The translations under genes were made by a program, and so were the position numbers. From Novosphingobium taihuense (GTDB lineage: Bacteria > Pseudomonadota > Alphaproteobacteria > Sphingomonadales > Sphingomonadaceae): 64,000 nucleotides of DNA. Below are positions 1-9,188 of the stretch, in pieces; the stretch's first letter is position 1; each line of letters begins with the position of its first letter. Under the pieces are notes generated by a model. It searched no databases and was not told where the DNA came from. It saw nothing but the letters and a program-made list of their open reading frames with translations. The stretch is taken from positions 330,796-394,795 of the forward strand of contig NZ_VLKJ01000004.1 in the NCBI RefSeq assembly GCF_007830315.1, written 5' to 3'.

Positions 1-2
1 CG

Positions 3-242
3 AAGCTCAACGCCAAGGGCATTGCCAAGATCGCCCAGAAGGTCGGCGAGGAAGGCACCGAGACCGTCATTGCCGCCCTCGCAGGAGACCGCAAGGAACT
101 CGTTGGCGAGGCAGCGGACCTCATCTTTCACCTGATGGTGCTGCTCTCGGCCAAGGACGTGCCGCTGGCCGAGGTTTTGGCCGAACTGGAACGCCGCGAA
201 GGCACCTCGGGCATTGTCGAAAAAGCCAGCCGGAGCAACTGA
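3..242 (+). CDS. hisE: Phosphoribosyl-ATP pyrophosphatase, C-terminal part
   Basis: The gene enters from the left edge, so its start is outside the window. The 79 visible residues contain the helical EEGTE and EAADLIFHLMVLL stretches typical of HisE, the MazG-like enzyme that hydrolyses phosphoribosyl-ATP to phosphoribosyl-AMP in histidine synthesis. The family is only about 105 residues long, so most of the protein is seen. The stop codon lies one base before the ATG of the next gene, which suggests co-transcription with the HIT protein. That order (his genes followed by a HIT gene) is common in alphaproteobacteria. Confidence 0.9.
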   Translation, partial: KLNAKGIAKIAQKVGEEGTETVIAALAGDRKELVGEAADLIFHLMVLLSAKDVPLAEVLAELERREGTSGIVEKASRSN

Positions 243-243
243 C

Positions 244-621
244 ATGGCCGTTGACGCAACGCTCCCCTACGACGACCAGAACGTCTTCGCGAAGATTCTG
301 CGCGGGGAAATTCCCAACCGCACCGTCTATGAAGACGATTTCGCGCTCGTCTTCCACGACATCAACCCGCAGGCCCCCACGCATGTGCTGGTAATCCCCA
401 AGGGCGCCTACGTGTGCTGGGACGATTTTTCCGCCAAGGCCTCGGACGCCGAGATTGCAGGCTTCGTCCGCGCGGTCGGCAAGGTCGCACGCGATCTCGG
501 CCTCGTCGCGCCGGGCTATCGTCTGCTCGCCAACACCGGCACCAACAGCCATCAGGAAGTGCCGCATCTGCACGTTCACCTCTTTGCCGGGCAGCCCCTC
601 GGACCGATGCTCGTCCGCTGA
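244..621 (+). CDS. HIT-family nucleotide-binding hydrolase
   Basis: This is a 125-residue histidine-triad protein. The signature HLHVHLFAG near residue 110 is the H-x-H-x-H active site, which binds the alpha-phosphate of nucleotides such as AMP-lysine or adenosine phosphoramidates. Length and single-domain layout match the HinT branch. I chose the ATG at 244, one base after hisE stops; a TTG at 214 would only add residues that overlap hisE. The physiological substrate cannot be told from sequence. Confidence 0.93.
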   Translation: MAVDATLPYDDQNVFAKILRGEIPNRTVYEDDFALVFHDINPQAPTHVLVIPKGAYVCWDDFSAKASDAEIAGFVRAVGKVARDLGLVAPGYRLLANTGTNSHQEVPHLHVHLFAGQPLGPMLVR

Positions 622-696
622 AAAGGCATCTGGCACGGATAAGACGTTAACCACCCCTTGCCCTGTGACTCGTCGCAAGGGTAGGGTCGCAGGCGA

Positions 697-1191
697 ATGC
701 TTCTACCCCAGCCTCCCTCCGGCCTGTTCGACGGCCCTCAGCACCTCTATCCGGTCCGTGTCTATTTCGAGGACACGGATCTTTCGGGGGTGGTTTACCA
801 CGCCAATTACTTGCGCTGGTTCGAACGCGCCCGTTCCGACATGCTCCGTCTGCTCGGCATAGACCAGCGCGCGGCGCACGAGGCAGGCGAGGGGGCCTAT
901 GCCGTCGCAGAGATGGACCTGCGCTACCTGCGTCCCGCCAAGTTGGACGACGATGTCCTCGTCCGCAGCCACGTCGCCGAACTTTCGCCCGCCACCTGCC
1001 GGATCGTGCAGCGTGCGTTCAGGGATGAGACGCTTCTGTGCGAAGCGAAGGTGCGCGTTGCCTTCGTCGCTCCCAATGGTCGTCCACGCCGCCAGCCGCG
1101 CGCGTGGATGGCCGCATTCCAGACCATCACAACTGCCCCTGCCACCACTGCCCCTGCCACCACTGCCCCTGAAGGACAGGACCCCGCATGA
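697..1191 (+). CDS. ybgC: Tol-Pal system acyl-CoA thioesterase YbgC
   Basis: This 164-residue hot-dog-fold thioesterase heads the Tol-Pal operon. Near residue 25 is the family signature FEDTDLSGVVYHANYL, with the catalytic Asp followed by the VVYHANY loop. Its start is supported by position and family alignment only. The stop overlaps the tolQ start by four bases (ATGA), so translation is probably coupled. The C-terminus is odd: after about residue 145 it runs into a Thr-Thr-Ala-Pro-Ala repeat made by a 15-base tandem repeat, absent from typical YbgC proteins. Confidence 0.93.
   Translation: MLLPQPPSGLFDGPQHLYPVRVYFEDTDLSGVVYHANYLRWFERARSDMLRLLGIDQRAAHEAGEGAYAVAEMDLRYLRPAKLDDDVLVRSHVAELSPATCRIVQRAFRDETLLCEAKVRVAFVAPNGRPRRQPRAWMAAFQTITTAPATTAPATTAPEGQDPA
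1132..1170 (+). repeat. 15-base tandem repeat inside ybgC 3' end
   Basis: Two full copies and one 9-base partial copy of actgcccctgccacc lie at 1132-1146, 1147-1161 and 1162-1170. They encode a short Thr/Ala/Pro tail of YbgC. Exact copies suggest recent slippage, so copy number may differ between strains. Confidence 0.9.
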
Positions 1192-1889
1192 TTTTCCCGA
1201 TGCTCGCCAATGGCGTTTCCTTCGCGCCGACTTCGCTGAACCCCGTGCAGCTGTTCCTTGATGCCGATTATGTCGTTCAGGCGGTGATGATCGGCCTGGT
1301 GCTGGCGAGCGTCTGGACTTGGACGATCATCATCGGCTTCTCGTTGAAGATGGGCAGTGTCCAGCGCGGCTGCGACAAGTATGAGCGCGAGTTCTGGGAA
1401 GCGCGCGACATCGACCAGTTCCAGAAGGACAACAAGGGTCGCGACCTGCCATCTGCCCGCCTCGTCAATGCCGCGCTCGCCGAATGGCGGCGCTCCACGT
1501 CGGGCAGCGCGATTGACCGCGAAGGCACTCGCCAGCGCCTGACCACCGCGCTCGATGGTGCCGTCGTGACCGAGACCGATACGCTCGCCAGCCGCCTCAA
1601 CTTTCTCGCTACGGTTGGTTCGGTAGCCCCCTTCGTCGGCCTGTTCGGCACCGTCTGGGGCATCATGGACAGCTTCTTCAACATCGGCGCGCAGCAGAAT
1701 TCCTCGCTCGCTGTCGTTGCGCCGGGCATTTCAGAGGCGCTGTTCGCTACTGCCATCGGCCTGTTTGCCGCCATTCCCGCCGTCATCGCCTACAACCGCT
1801 TTTCGCACCGCGTGAATCGCTTCGAGACGCGGCTCTACCGCTTTGCAGACCGGTTTCACGCCTCGCTCAGCCGCGAACTGGAGGTCTGA
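1188..1889 (+). CDS. tolQ: Tol-Pal proton-channel subunit TolQ
   Basis: This 233-residue inner-membrane protein belongs to the MotA/TolQ/ExbB family. It has an N-terminal membrane segment (about residues 25-48), a cytoplasmic loop, and two further membrane segments near residues 140-165 and 175-200. The conserved stretch from LNFLATVGSVAPFVGLFGTV through the second segment is diagnostic. With TolR it forms the proton-driven motor that energises TolA during envelope constriction. Its start overlaps the ybgC stop, and tolR follows after three bases. Confidence 0.97.
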   Translation: MIFPMLANGVSFAPTSLNPVQLFLDADYVVQAVMIGLVLASVWTWTIIIGFSLKMGSVQRGCDKYEREFWEARDIDQFQKDNKGRDLPSARLVNAALAEWRRSTSGSAIDREGTRQRLTTALDGAVVTETDTLASRLNFLATVGSVAPFVGLFGTVWGIMDSFFNIGAQQNSSLAVVAPGISEALFATAIGLFAAIPAVIAYNRFSHRVNRFETRLYRFADRFHASLSRELEV

Positions 1890-1892
1890 GGC

Positions 1893-2345
<453 letters not shown>

Positions 2346-2349
2346 GCCC

Positions 2350-3351
2350 GTGGCAATGCACGATCCCGTTGCCGGAGGGCTGACCAGGCAGGAAGGAGCT
2401 GGGCTGGCGATAGCTGCGCTGGCCCATGCCGGTCTGCTTGCCTTCCTCATGCTCTCCCCGCCTGGCAAGACGGTCAAGCCACCGCCTGAGCGGATGGAAG
2501 TGACCTTCTCCGACGAAATAGCAGACCAGTCCACCTCGCGCGATCCCATGGCCGCGGCCGCACCCGATGTTGCGCCCGAACTCGGTGAGCCGCAGCCCGA
2601 GCCTGTGGTAGAGCCGCAACCGCTTCCCGAGCCGCCCAAGCCGGTGCCCCCGCCGCCGCAGCCCAAACCCGTGCCAGCCCCACGCAAGCCCGCACCCCGG
2701 CCGCAACCGCAGCCCAAGCCGGTGCCGCCCAAGCCCGCGCCGCCCAAGCCCGCGCCGCCCAAGCCCGCGCCACCGAAGCCCGCGCCACCAAAGCCTGTGC
2801 CGCCAAGGCCCGCCCCTGCAAAGCCGGCGCCCGCAAAGCCGGCGCCCGCAAAGCCGGCGCCCGCAAAGCCGGCACCTGCCAAGGCAACGCCCGCCAAGCC
2901 GTCAGACACCAGCCCGCGTCGTCGTCCCGACGCCCCCTCGGGTGCCAGCCGCATCGGTTCGGACTTCCTGAACGGCATACCCGGCTCGTCCAAGCCCGGC
3001 ACCGCCAAGACTCCTCCGGCTGCGGTTGCGGGTCCGGAGGTAAAGGCGTCACTTGCCAGCGCCGTCGCGCGTCAGGTCAAGGCACATTGGGTCGGTCCGC
3101 AGGGTGTGGACATCGACAAGCTGGTTACGGTACTGGCATGGGATCTCAATCCCGATGGCAGCCTTGTCGGTCGCCCGCGCGTGGTCAGCCAGACCGGGAT
3201 TACGCCCGCAAACGAAGCGCAGGCCAAGCGTCATGCCGAACTTGCCATCCGCGCCGTGCAACTCGCCGCGCCGTTCGATCTTCCGTCCGAATATTACAGC
3301 AACTGGAAGCGCATTTCTGCGTTCCGGTTCGACAAGAGGCTGTCCCAATGA
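2350..3351 (+). CDS. tolA: TolA-like envelope protein with long Pro/Ala/Lys linker
   Basis: This is a 333-residue single-pass inner-membrane protein. A membrane segment lies near residues 17-37, a proline-rich linker runs from about residue 75 to 190, and a C-terminal TonB/TolA-like domain occupies about residues 225-330. Position between tolR and tolB identifies it as the TolA equivalent; sequence alone would also suit a TonB-like protein. The linker is Pro-rich rather than the Ala-rich helix of enterobacterial TolA, so it is probably extended. A GTG at 2350 and an ATG at 2356 are both possible starts. The stop overlaps the tolB start (ATGA). Confidence 0.9.
   Translation: MAMHDPVAGGLTRQEGAGLAIAALAHAGLLAFLMLSPPGKTVKPPPERMEVTFSDEIADQSTSRDPMAAAAPDVAPELGEPQPEPVVEPQPLPEPPKPVPPPPQPKPVPAPRKPAPRPQPQPKPVPPKPAPPKPAPPKPAPPKPAPPKPVPPRPAPAKPAPAKPAPAKPAPAKPAPAKATPAKPSDTSPRRRPDAPSGASRIGSDFLNGIPGSSKPGTAKTPPAAVAGPEVKASLASAVARQVKAHWVGPQGVDIDKLVTVLAWDLNPDGSLVGRPRVVSQTGITPANEAQAKRHAELAIRAVQLAAPFDLPSEYYSNWKRISAFRFDKRLSQ
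2728..2898 (+). repeat. 15-base tandem repeat array in tolA linker
   Basis: About eleven 15-base units encode Pro/Ala-Lys-Pro-Ala-Pro. The first units read cccaagcccgcgccg, and later units drift to gcaaagccggcgccc, three of which are identical in a row at about 2818-2862. This is a coding repeat that makes the periplasm-spanning linker, and its length may vary between strains. Confidence 0.88.
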
Positions 3352-4730
3352 AACTTCGTGATCTTCTCCTGTTCGGCACGTTGCTGACGGTTCCGGCGAT
3401 GGTCGTGGCGCAGCAGGCCAGCGTGCCGTCCTCCACCGCCTCACAGGCACCTGCCGAGGACGATGGGCTGACCGGTTCGGTCACCGACGAAAGCGAATGG
3501 CAGGATCTTGGCATTGCCATCCCGTCCTTCCCGACCAATGCCTCCGTCGCCACGGCTGCCACCGGCGGCAACACCGAAGCACTTGGCCGCAATGTCGCCC
3601 GAGTCGTGTTCAACGATCTCAAGAACAACGGCCTGTTCAAGCCGGTCGGCCCCGACCAGCTGCCCGAAGTTGCCTTCCCGCAAGTCGCCGCTCCCACTTT
3701 CGACACCTGGCGCGGGCGTTCGGCCGAAATGCTGGTACAGGGCTTCGTCAAGGCCAACGACGATGGCCGCCTGACCGTCGGCTGCTACCTCTATGACGTC
3801 GCTCTGGGCAGCGAGCTCGCACGTCAGGGATATGTCGTGAAGCCCGAAGAATGGCGCCGCGCCGCGCACAAGTGCGCCGACATGGTCTATTCGCGCCTCT
3901 CCGGCGAAAGCCCGTTCTTCGACAGCAAGATCGCCTACATTGCCGAGACCGGCCCCAAGGACCGCCGGCGCAAGCAGTTGGCGATCATGGATTCCGATGG
4001 CGCGAACCACCGCTTCATCACCAACGGTCAGGCCACCGCGCTCACGCCGCGCTATTCGCCGGACTACAGCAAGATCGTCTACCTGAGCTACCTCAACGGC
4101 GCGCCGCGGATCTACGTCTACAACATCGGCACCGGCCAGCAGACGTTGGTCACGTCGAGCACCAATCCCACCTTCGCGCCGCGCTGGTCGCCCGATGGCA
4201 AGTACATCCTCTATTCGATGGCAATCGCGGGCAATACCGACATCTACCGCGTGCCCGCCACTGGCGGCCAATCCACGCGCCTGACCGACAGCCCCGGCAT
4301 TGATGTCGGCGGCTCCTATTCGCCCGATGGCAGCAAGATCGTGTTCGAAAGCGATCGCTCGGGCGGTCAGCAGATCTACGTCATGAACGCCGATGGCTCG
4401 AACCAGAAGCGCATCAGCTTCTTCGGTGGCCGCGCCGCCACGCCCGAATGGTCCCCGCGCGGCGACCAGATCGCCTTTACCCACATCGGCGGCAACTTCC
4501 GCATCGCGGTGACCGATCCTTACGGCAAGGGCATGCGCTTCCTCACTGATTCCTGGCAGGACGAAGCCCCCACCTGGTCGCCCAACGGCCGCATCGTCCA
4601 GTTCTTCCGCACCGAGCGCGGCAGCGGCAAGACCGGCATCTGGCAGGTCGACCTTACAGGGCGCAACGAGCGGAAACTGAATACCCCCGTCGATGGTTCA
4701 GACCCTGCATGGGGGCCCGTCCTGCCCTGA
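3348..4730 (+). CDS. tolB: Tol-Pal periplasmic beta-propeller protein TolB
   Basis: This 460-residue exported protein has a signal peptide (MKLRDLLLFGTLLTV, cleaved after about VVAQ). An N-terminal TolB domain is followed by a WD40-like propeller built from repeated units such as PRYSPDYSKIVYLS, PRWSPDGKYILYS and GSYSPDGSKIVFES. TolB binds Pal and transfers it between TolA and peptidoglycan. I chose the ATG overlapping the tolA stop because it starts exactly at the signal peptide; upstream extensions only read tolA out of frame. Confidence 0.97.
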   Translation: MKLRDLLLFGTLLTVPAMVVAQQASVPSSTASQAPAEDDGLTGSVTDESEWQDLGIAIPSFPTNASVATAATGGNTEALGRNVARVVFNDLKNNGLFKPVGPDQLPEVAFPQVAAPTFDTWRGRSAEMLVQGFVKANDDGRLTVGCYLYDVALGSELARQGYVVKPEEWRRAAHKCADMVYSRLSGESPFFDSKIAYIAETGPKDRRRKQLAIMDSDGANHRFITNGQATALTPRYSPDYSKIVYLSYLNGAPRIYVYNIGTGQQTLVTSSTNPTFAPRWSPDGKYILYSMAIAGNTDIYRVPATGGQSTRLTDSPGIDVGGSYSPDGSKIVFESDRSGGQQIYVMNADGSNQKRISFFGGRAATPEWSPRGDQIAFTHIGGNFRIAVTDPYGKGMRFLTDSWQDEAPTWSPNGRIVQFFRTERGSGKTGIWQVDLTGRNERKLNTPVDGSDPAWGPVLP

Positions 4731-4825
4731 GGTCCAAAAAGTGCGGACTCTCGCCCTTGTCATTCTGTCGCTGAAACTGCACGATACGTCGTCATCTCTC
4801 CCATCCCTCCCACAGGAGAATGCCC

Positions 4826-5341
4826 ATGAACCGTTCCCTCCTGCTAGCCGGCCTTGCCGCGACTACCCTCACGCTCGGCGCTTGCGCTTCCAAGCCCAAG
4901 CAGCTTCCGCCCGAGCCTGGCACCACCACGACCACCACCCAGGCTCCGCCACAGACCCAGCAGCCGATGGGGCCAGTGCCCGGCAGCCAGGCCGATTTCA
5001 TTGCCTCGGTCATTTCGGACACGGTCAACTTCGATACCGACCGCTACAACATCGACGCTGCGGATCAGGGCGTGCTGCAGAGCCAGGCCTCGTGGCTGGC
5101 CCGCTATCCTGCAAAGCGCGTCACGATCGAGGGCCACTGCGACGAGCGTGGCACGCGTGACTACAACATCGCCTTGGGCGAACGCCGCGCCAATGCTGCC
5201 AAGAACTATCTCGTCAGCCTCGGCGTCGATCCTGCGCGCGTCACCGTCGTCAGCTACGGCAAGGAACGCCCGCTGGCACTCGGCTCCGACGAGGGATCGT
5301 GGGCGAAGAACCGCCGCGCTGTCACCGTCACGGTGAACTGA
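4826..5341 (+). CDS. pal: Peptidoglycan-associated lipoprotein Pal
   Basis: This is a 171-residue outer-membrane lipoprotein. The lipobox LTLGAC places the lipidated Cys near residue 19. A Thr/Pro-rich linker is followed by an OmpA-C domain with the motif [20 protein letters not shown], including the Asp and Arg that bind diaminopimelate. An AGGAG at 4814-4818 sits one base from an ATG at 4820 but seven from the ATG at 4826, so I chose the latter. It is the last gene of the tol-pal operon. Confidence 0.97.
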   Translation: MNRSLLLAGLAATTLTLGACASKPKQLPPEPGTTTTTTQAPPQTQQPMGPVPGSQADFIASVISDTVNFDTDRYNIDAADQGVLQSQASWLARYPAKRVTIEGHCDERGTRDYNIALGERRANAAKNYLVSLGVDPARVTVVSYGKERPLALGSDEGSWAKNRRAVTVTVN

Positions 5342-5360
5342 GGCAAACCGCCGTAACAGC

Positions 5361-5394
5361 AAGGCCCGGACCCGCCAAAGGTCCGGGCCTTTTG
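5361..5394 (+). terminator. Rho-independent terminator of the tol-pal operon
   Basis: A perfect 12-base stem (aaggcccggacc / ggtccgggcctt) with a 7-base loop is followed by a short T run, 20 bases after the pal stop. Confidence 0.9.
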
Positions 5395-5452
5395 CATTTC
5401 CGGCAACACACCCATCTTGACCTTTCCCGCAAGGTTGGCTTGGGCTGCACCG

Positions 5453-5986
5453 ATGGCACGCAACACACGATCGAAGGACTGGGGATTCCCCCGCTGGCGC
5501 GGCTACGGCAGTTCGTTCGATGCCGCGCCCGTCCGCCTGTGCGATCGTGCCGGCTGCGACCAGAAGGGCGATTGCCCCGCGCCCAAGTCTCCCAACAGCC
5601 CGGACCGGTGGTATTTCTGCCAGAGCCACGCTGCCGAATACAACCAGGGCTGGAACTACTTCGAAGGCCTCGACAAGGAAGAGGCCGCGCAGCGCGAAGC
5701 TGAAGAGCGCGGCGAAGCGTCGGGCTATCGTCAGGCCGCATGGGCTGAATGGGGCGGGTCGGGCGATGGCACCCGCAGCCGTGACGAACTGCGCGCGCTC
5801 GAAGTGCTCGGCCTCGATCCGGATGCCGATTTCGATGCGGTGAAAAAGGCCTGGCGTGCCCGCGCCAAGGAAGTCCATCCTGACGTGCGGCCTGGTGACA
5901 AGGCCGCAGCCGAACAGTTCCAGAAGCTGCAGGTCTCCTACGAAGTGCTCCGCGCGGCTGAAGAACGCCGCGAATGGAAGGGGTGA
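5453..5986 (+). CDS. DnaJ-domain protein
   Basis: This 177-residue protein has a C-terminal J domain (about residues 118-177) with the HPD tripeptide in KEVHPDVRPG, which stimulates the ATPase of an Hsp70. The N-terminal part carries Cys/His pairs (LCDRAGCDQKGDC, YFCQSHAAEY) that could bind a metal. There is no G/F region or DnaJ zinc domain, so this is a type III J protein with its own specificity. The ATG at 5453 begins the recognisable protein; a TTG at 5417 is less likely. Its stop lies two bases before the next gene's ATG. Confidence 0.85.
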   Translation: MARNTRSKDWGFPRWRGYGSSFDAAPVRLCDRAGCDQKGDCPAPKSPNSPDRWYFCQSHAAEYNQGWNYFEGLDKEEAAQREAEERGEASGYRQAAWAEWGGSGDGTRSRDELRALEVLGLDPDADFDAVKKAWRARAKEVHPDVRPGDKAAAEQFQKLQVSYEVLRAAEERREWKG

Positions 5987-5988
5987 GC

Positions 5989-6873
5989 ATGGCGCAGATC
6001 GGGCGTTTCACTGCAGAGCAGGCCCCCGATGCCGCTCAGGCGCTGGCACGCGATGGCGTCATCGTGTTCGATCAGCTTTTCGATCCGGCGCTGATTGCCA
6101 AGGTCGCAGGCGAAGTGCGCCGCGTGGTTCCGGGTGCCTATGACATTGCCGCCAGACGACCGGAAGATCTGCTCAAGGTTGGCGATCGGCGAATCAACGG
6201 CCTCGTCCCGATTGGCCGGTCGATGTCGAACGTGATCGACATGTTGCTCAGTCCCGCTTTCCAGACCCTGTTCGACCAGGCGCTCGGAAGAGGCTGGGTC
6301 TATGAATCGTTTGGAGTGATCAGTTCCTTTCCCGGCGCGCCAAGCCAGCGAATCCATTCAGACGATGCCCACCTTTTCGAGGACACCCCTTTCGCCGGCA
6401 GTCTCCCGGCCTATGCCTTGACCATTTCCATACCCTTGGTCGAGGTCAATGCCGTCAACGGTGGCACCGAGTTTCTCCTTGGTACGCATCGCCTTGAATG
6501 GCGGGAGAGCTATGAGGAAACACCGGTGACAAGCCCGTTGCAGCCGGGTGACTGTATGATCTGGGACTTCATGGTTCGCCATCGCGGCCAGGCCAACAAT
6601 AGCGATGCTGCGCGGCCGATGCTCTACGTCACCGCCTGCCGCCCGTTCTGGACGGACTATACCAACTTCAAACCCGATGCCCGCAAGCTCGTGGTGGACC
6701 GAAAGCTTGTGCTGGGTCTGCCCGACGAACAGCGAAAGCGCTTCAAGCGGTTCCGGCCTATGCCCGGCTTGCGGACCGGACTGGTCAGTTTCAGCCGTGT
6801 CCTGCGCTGGTACGCGCCAGAACTTCATCAAGGATTGATGAAACACGTGCTGCGTCGGGGAAGTTTTCGCTGA
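5989..6873 (+). CDS. Phytanoyl-CoA dioxygenase (PhyH) family oxygenase
   Basis: This 294-residue Fe(II)/2-oxoglutarate-type oxygenase shows the metal-binding H-x-D in RIHSDDAH (about residue 120), a distal His in FMVRHRGQANN (about residue 198) and a downstream Arg for 2-oxoglutarate. Substrates in this family range from acyl-CoA to small hydrophobic metabolites, so the substrate is unknown. It is tightly coupled to the DnaJ-domain gene. Its last 83 bases overlap the convergent CCA-adding enzyme gene. Confidence 0.82.
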   Translation: MAQIGRFTAEQAPDAAQALARDGVIVFDQLFDPALIAKVAGEVRRVVPGAYDIAARRPEDLLKVGDRRINGLVPIGRSMSNVIDMLLSPAFQTLFDQALGRGWVYESFGVISSFPGAPSQRIHSDDAHLFEDTPFAGSLPAYALTISIPLVEVNAVNGGTEFLLGTHRLEWRESYEETPVTSPLQPGDCMIWDFMVRHRGQANNSDAARPMLYVTACRPFWTDYTNFKPDARKLVVDRKLVLGLPDEQRKRFKRFRPMPGLRTGLVSFSRVLRWYAPELHQGLMKHVLRRGSFR

Positions 6874-7993
6874 TCCACAGTTCCTCCACGTGGCGCAGGG
6901 TCCGCGCTACCTCCGGCCCCGCGCTCACGCCTCGCGCCACGATCTCCCCGCCTTTGAGCGGGAAAGTGGGCGCGTTCCAGCCGTCCAGCGCGGCAATGCT
7001 CTCACCGGCCAGCAACAAGCGGTCGCGCGCTTCCTCTATCCCGATACGATAGGCCATCGCGCGGGGATCGGGGGAGGGTATGCCGCGCGTTGCGACGGTC
7101 GCCAGTCGCTTGCGTTGCGCTACTGATAGCCGAAGCCGCGCTGCGACCTGCTCTGCCAACTGAGGATCGGGCGGCAGCAATGCCGCAAGACGGCGCAGCG
7201 CAGAACTGCATGCGCGTTCGCGCTGTTCGCACAGAATCAGCGCCTCAAGTGCCGCCAGACCCTGCTTTGTCGCTTCGGGGAGCACCTGCTCCAGAACGCC
7301 AAGTTCTGCCATGCGATGCACGGTCGGCGAAGGATCAGGCATGCCAAGCAGGTTCATCAGCTCCCAGCCCACCCGCTCGCGCGAAAGCCCCTTCATGCCC
7401 GCCGCCAGCTCCGCAACTGCCGCCTCGGCTTCCGCATCGGCAGGCGTCGAGCCAAAACGCGCCTGGAAGCGGAAGTAGCGCAGGATGCGCAGGTAATCCT
7501 CGCGGATGCGTTCGCGGGCATCGCCAATGAAGCGCACGTGCCGCGCCGCCAGATCGCCAAGGCCGCCATGATAGTCGAACACTTCCAGCGTGCGCGGATC
7601 GGCATAGAGTGCGTTGATCGTGAAATCGCGCCGCGCCGCATCGTCGCGCCACTCGGTCGAGAACGCGACCGTCGCATGGCGCCCGTCGGTCGAGACATCA
7701 CGCCGCAGCGTGGTGATCTCGACTGGACCGCCGGCAAGTACCGCCGTCACCGTGCCATGGGCAATCCCTGTCGGCACCGCCTTGATCCCGGCGGCAACAA
7801 GGCGCGCGGTCGTTTCCTCGGGCACCAGCGTCGTCGCCATGTCGACATCCTTGGGCGAAATGCCGAGCATCGTGTCGCGCACGACGCCGCCCACCCAGCG
7901 GCAATTGCCTGTCGCTTGCGGGTCGAGCGCCGCAACCAGCGCTGCAAGGTCCTCGCGCGCGGTCCATTCAGCAGAAGGCAGGCGCTCAGTCAT
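6791..7993 (-). CDS. cca: CCA-adding tRNA nucleotidyltransferase
   Basis: This 400-residue class II nucleotidyltransferase of the poly(A)-polymerase/CCA family has the nucleotide-binding GGVVRD motif, the catalytic D-x-D in KDVDMAT (about residues 55-58) and the RRDFTINAL motif downstream. It builds or repairs the CCA end of tRNA. Its start overlaps the end of the NUDIX gene by eight bases, so it is the last gene of a four-gene minus-strand run. The 3' end overlaps the PhyH gene convergently. Confidence 0.92.
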   Translation of the reverse strand: MTERLPSAEWTAREDLAALVAALDPQATGNCRWVGGVVRDTMLGISPKDVDMATTLVPEETTARLVAAGIKAVPTGIAHGTVTAVLAGGPVEITTLRRDVSTDGRHATVAFSTEWRDDAARRDFTINALYADPRTLEVFDYHGGLGDLAARHVRFIGDARERIREDYLRILRYFRFQARFGSTPADAEAEAAVAELAAGMKGLSRERVGWELMNLLGMPDPSPTVHRMAELGVLEQVLPEATKQGLAALEALILCEQRERACSSALRRLAALLPPDPQLAEQVAARLRLSVAQRKRLATVATRGIPSPDPRAMAYRIGIEEARDRLLLAGESIAALDGWNAPTFPLKGGEIVARGVSAGPEVARTLRHVEELWISENFPDAARVSSILDEVLARTSAGHG

Positions 7994-8588
7994 GCCAAGC
8001 TATCCGTTTGGCCAGATTGGAAATGATCGCTGCCGTCACGCCCCAAATGCGATGCTCGTTCCACATGATCTCGATGTAGCGCCCCATACGCCCCCTGAAC
8101 TCGGCCTCTTGCCAGACATGCTGAGCGGTATCGAGCAGGAAACCCAGTGGCGGCTCGAACCATCCCGCCACTTCGGCGGGATTGGGCTGCAGTGGCAGAT
8201 CGGGCGGAACCATCGCCAGCACGGGGGTGATGTCATAGCCGGTGCCGGTGCGAAAGCGGTCGGTCGCGCCGATCACGCTCACATCCTCGGGCCGGATGCC
8301 CAGTTCCTCGTAGGCCTCGCGCAAGGCTGCCTCGATCGGCGTTTCACCGGGATCGAGCTTGCCACCGGGAAATGCAGCCTGACCCGGATGAGCGCGCATA
8401 TGCGATGGCCGGTGCGTTACCAGCACGCCGGGACCGTCAGGATGGCCGACGCGGTCTGTCACCGCGATCAGCACGGCAGCTGGCCGCAGCCCGTGCTCGG
8501 GCAAGGGGCGCCAATCTTCGTAGAGGTCCTGCAAAGGCTCGCGATGGCCCTCCTCGTAGAGCGCGGTCAACCGCTCGAGCAGGTTCAT
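7986..8588 (-). CDS. NUDIX hydrolase, CoA pyrophosphatase type
   Basis: This 200-residue protein has a complete Nudix box around residues 85-107 (GGKLDPGETPIEAALREAYE plus ELGI), preceded by the RPSHMRAHPGQAAFPGG stretch. A PGQAAFPGG-like element just before the box is characteristic of the CoA/acyl-CoA diphosphatase branch (NudL). It probably cleaves CoA or related nucleotides. It overlaps both neighbours by a few bases. Confidence 0.9.
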   Translation of the reverse strand: MNLLERLTALYEEGHREPLQDLYEDWRPLPEHGLRPAAVLIAVTDRVGHPDGPGVLVTHRPSHMRAHPGQAAFPGGKLDPGETPIEAALREAYEELGIRPEDVSVIGATDRFRTGTGYDITPVLAMVPPDLPLQPNPAEVAGWFEPPLGFLLDTAQHVWQEAEFRGRMGRYIEIMWNEHRIWGVTAAIISNLAKRIAWHD

Positions 8589-9166
8589 GCGCCCGGCACC
8601 AGCGCGAACCGCTCGCCCATGCTTTCGACCGCCAGTTGCTCACCGCCAAGTGTCAGCGCATGGTCGATCAACTGGCCATACGTGCTCCGATTGAGCCGCG
8701 CCTCTGTGCCATGGCGCACGGCCAGGTAGAATGCTGGCACCTCGTCAGTCCCGGCAACGCGCAAGGGATGCTCCGGCCCGCAGACCACCAGATCATCGCT
8801 GTTGAGCCGGAAGGCGAGGGCGGGGCGGCCCGTCTCGTCGAGCTTCACCTGCATGTCGGTCGCGATGAAGGCGGCGTCTTCGACCTCTATCGACAGTTTC
8901 TGGAACGGCGTGACCAACCAGTGCTGGCCTGCTCCGTCCTCGGCATCCTCGCGCATCAACAGCGAAGAGAACGCGCGGACCATAGCCGGACGCCGGATCT
9001 CGCCGCCCTGATGGAACCAGCGCCCATCAGCGGCAATGCGCATCTCGCTGTCGCCCACCTCTTGCGGGCTCCACTGGTCCAGCGGCGGAATCTTGCGCGC
9101 AGCAACCTGCTCGGCCAGTTGGCCAAGGCTCAGCGATGCAAGTTCGGGCGGCGGGACATAGGGCAC
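8585..9166 (-). CDS. DUF1285-family protein
   Basis: This 193-residue protein of unknown function resembles DUF1285 proteins. The recognisable region starts at VPYVPPPELASLSLGQL and includes WFHQGGEIRRPAMVRAFSSL and WLVTPFQKLSIEVEDAAF. I chose a GTG at 9166 because residues upstream of it look like out-of-frame readthrough into the GNAT gene. No catalytic motif is visible. It is translationally coupled to the NUDIX gene. Confidence 0.8.
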   Translation of the reverse strand: MPYVPPPELASLSLGQLAEQVAARKIPPLDQWSPQEVGDSEMRIAADGRWFHQGGEIRRPAMVRAFSSLLMREDAEDGAGQHWLVTPFQKLSIEVEDAAFIATDMQVKLDETGRPALAFRLNSDDLVVCGPEHPLRVAGTDEVPAFYLAVRHGTEARLNRSTYGQLIDHALTLGGEQLAVESMGERFALVPGA

Positions 9167-9188
9167 GGAATGCCGATGCCAGATCGGA

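Noticed and set aside
5361..5394. Riboswitch or attenuator after pal
   Set aside because: A simple perfect hairpin with a T run at the operon end is explained by termination.
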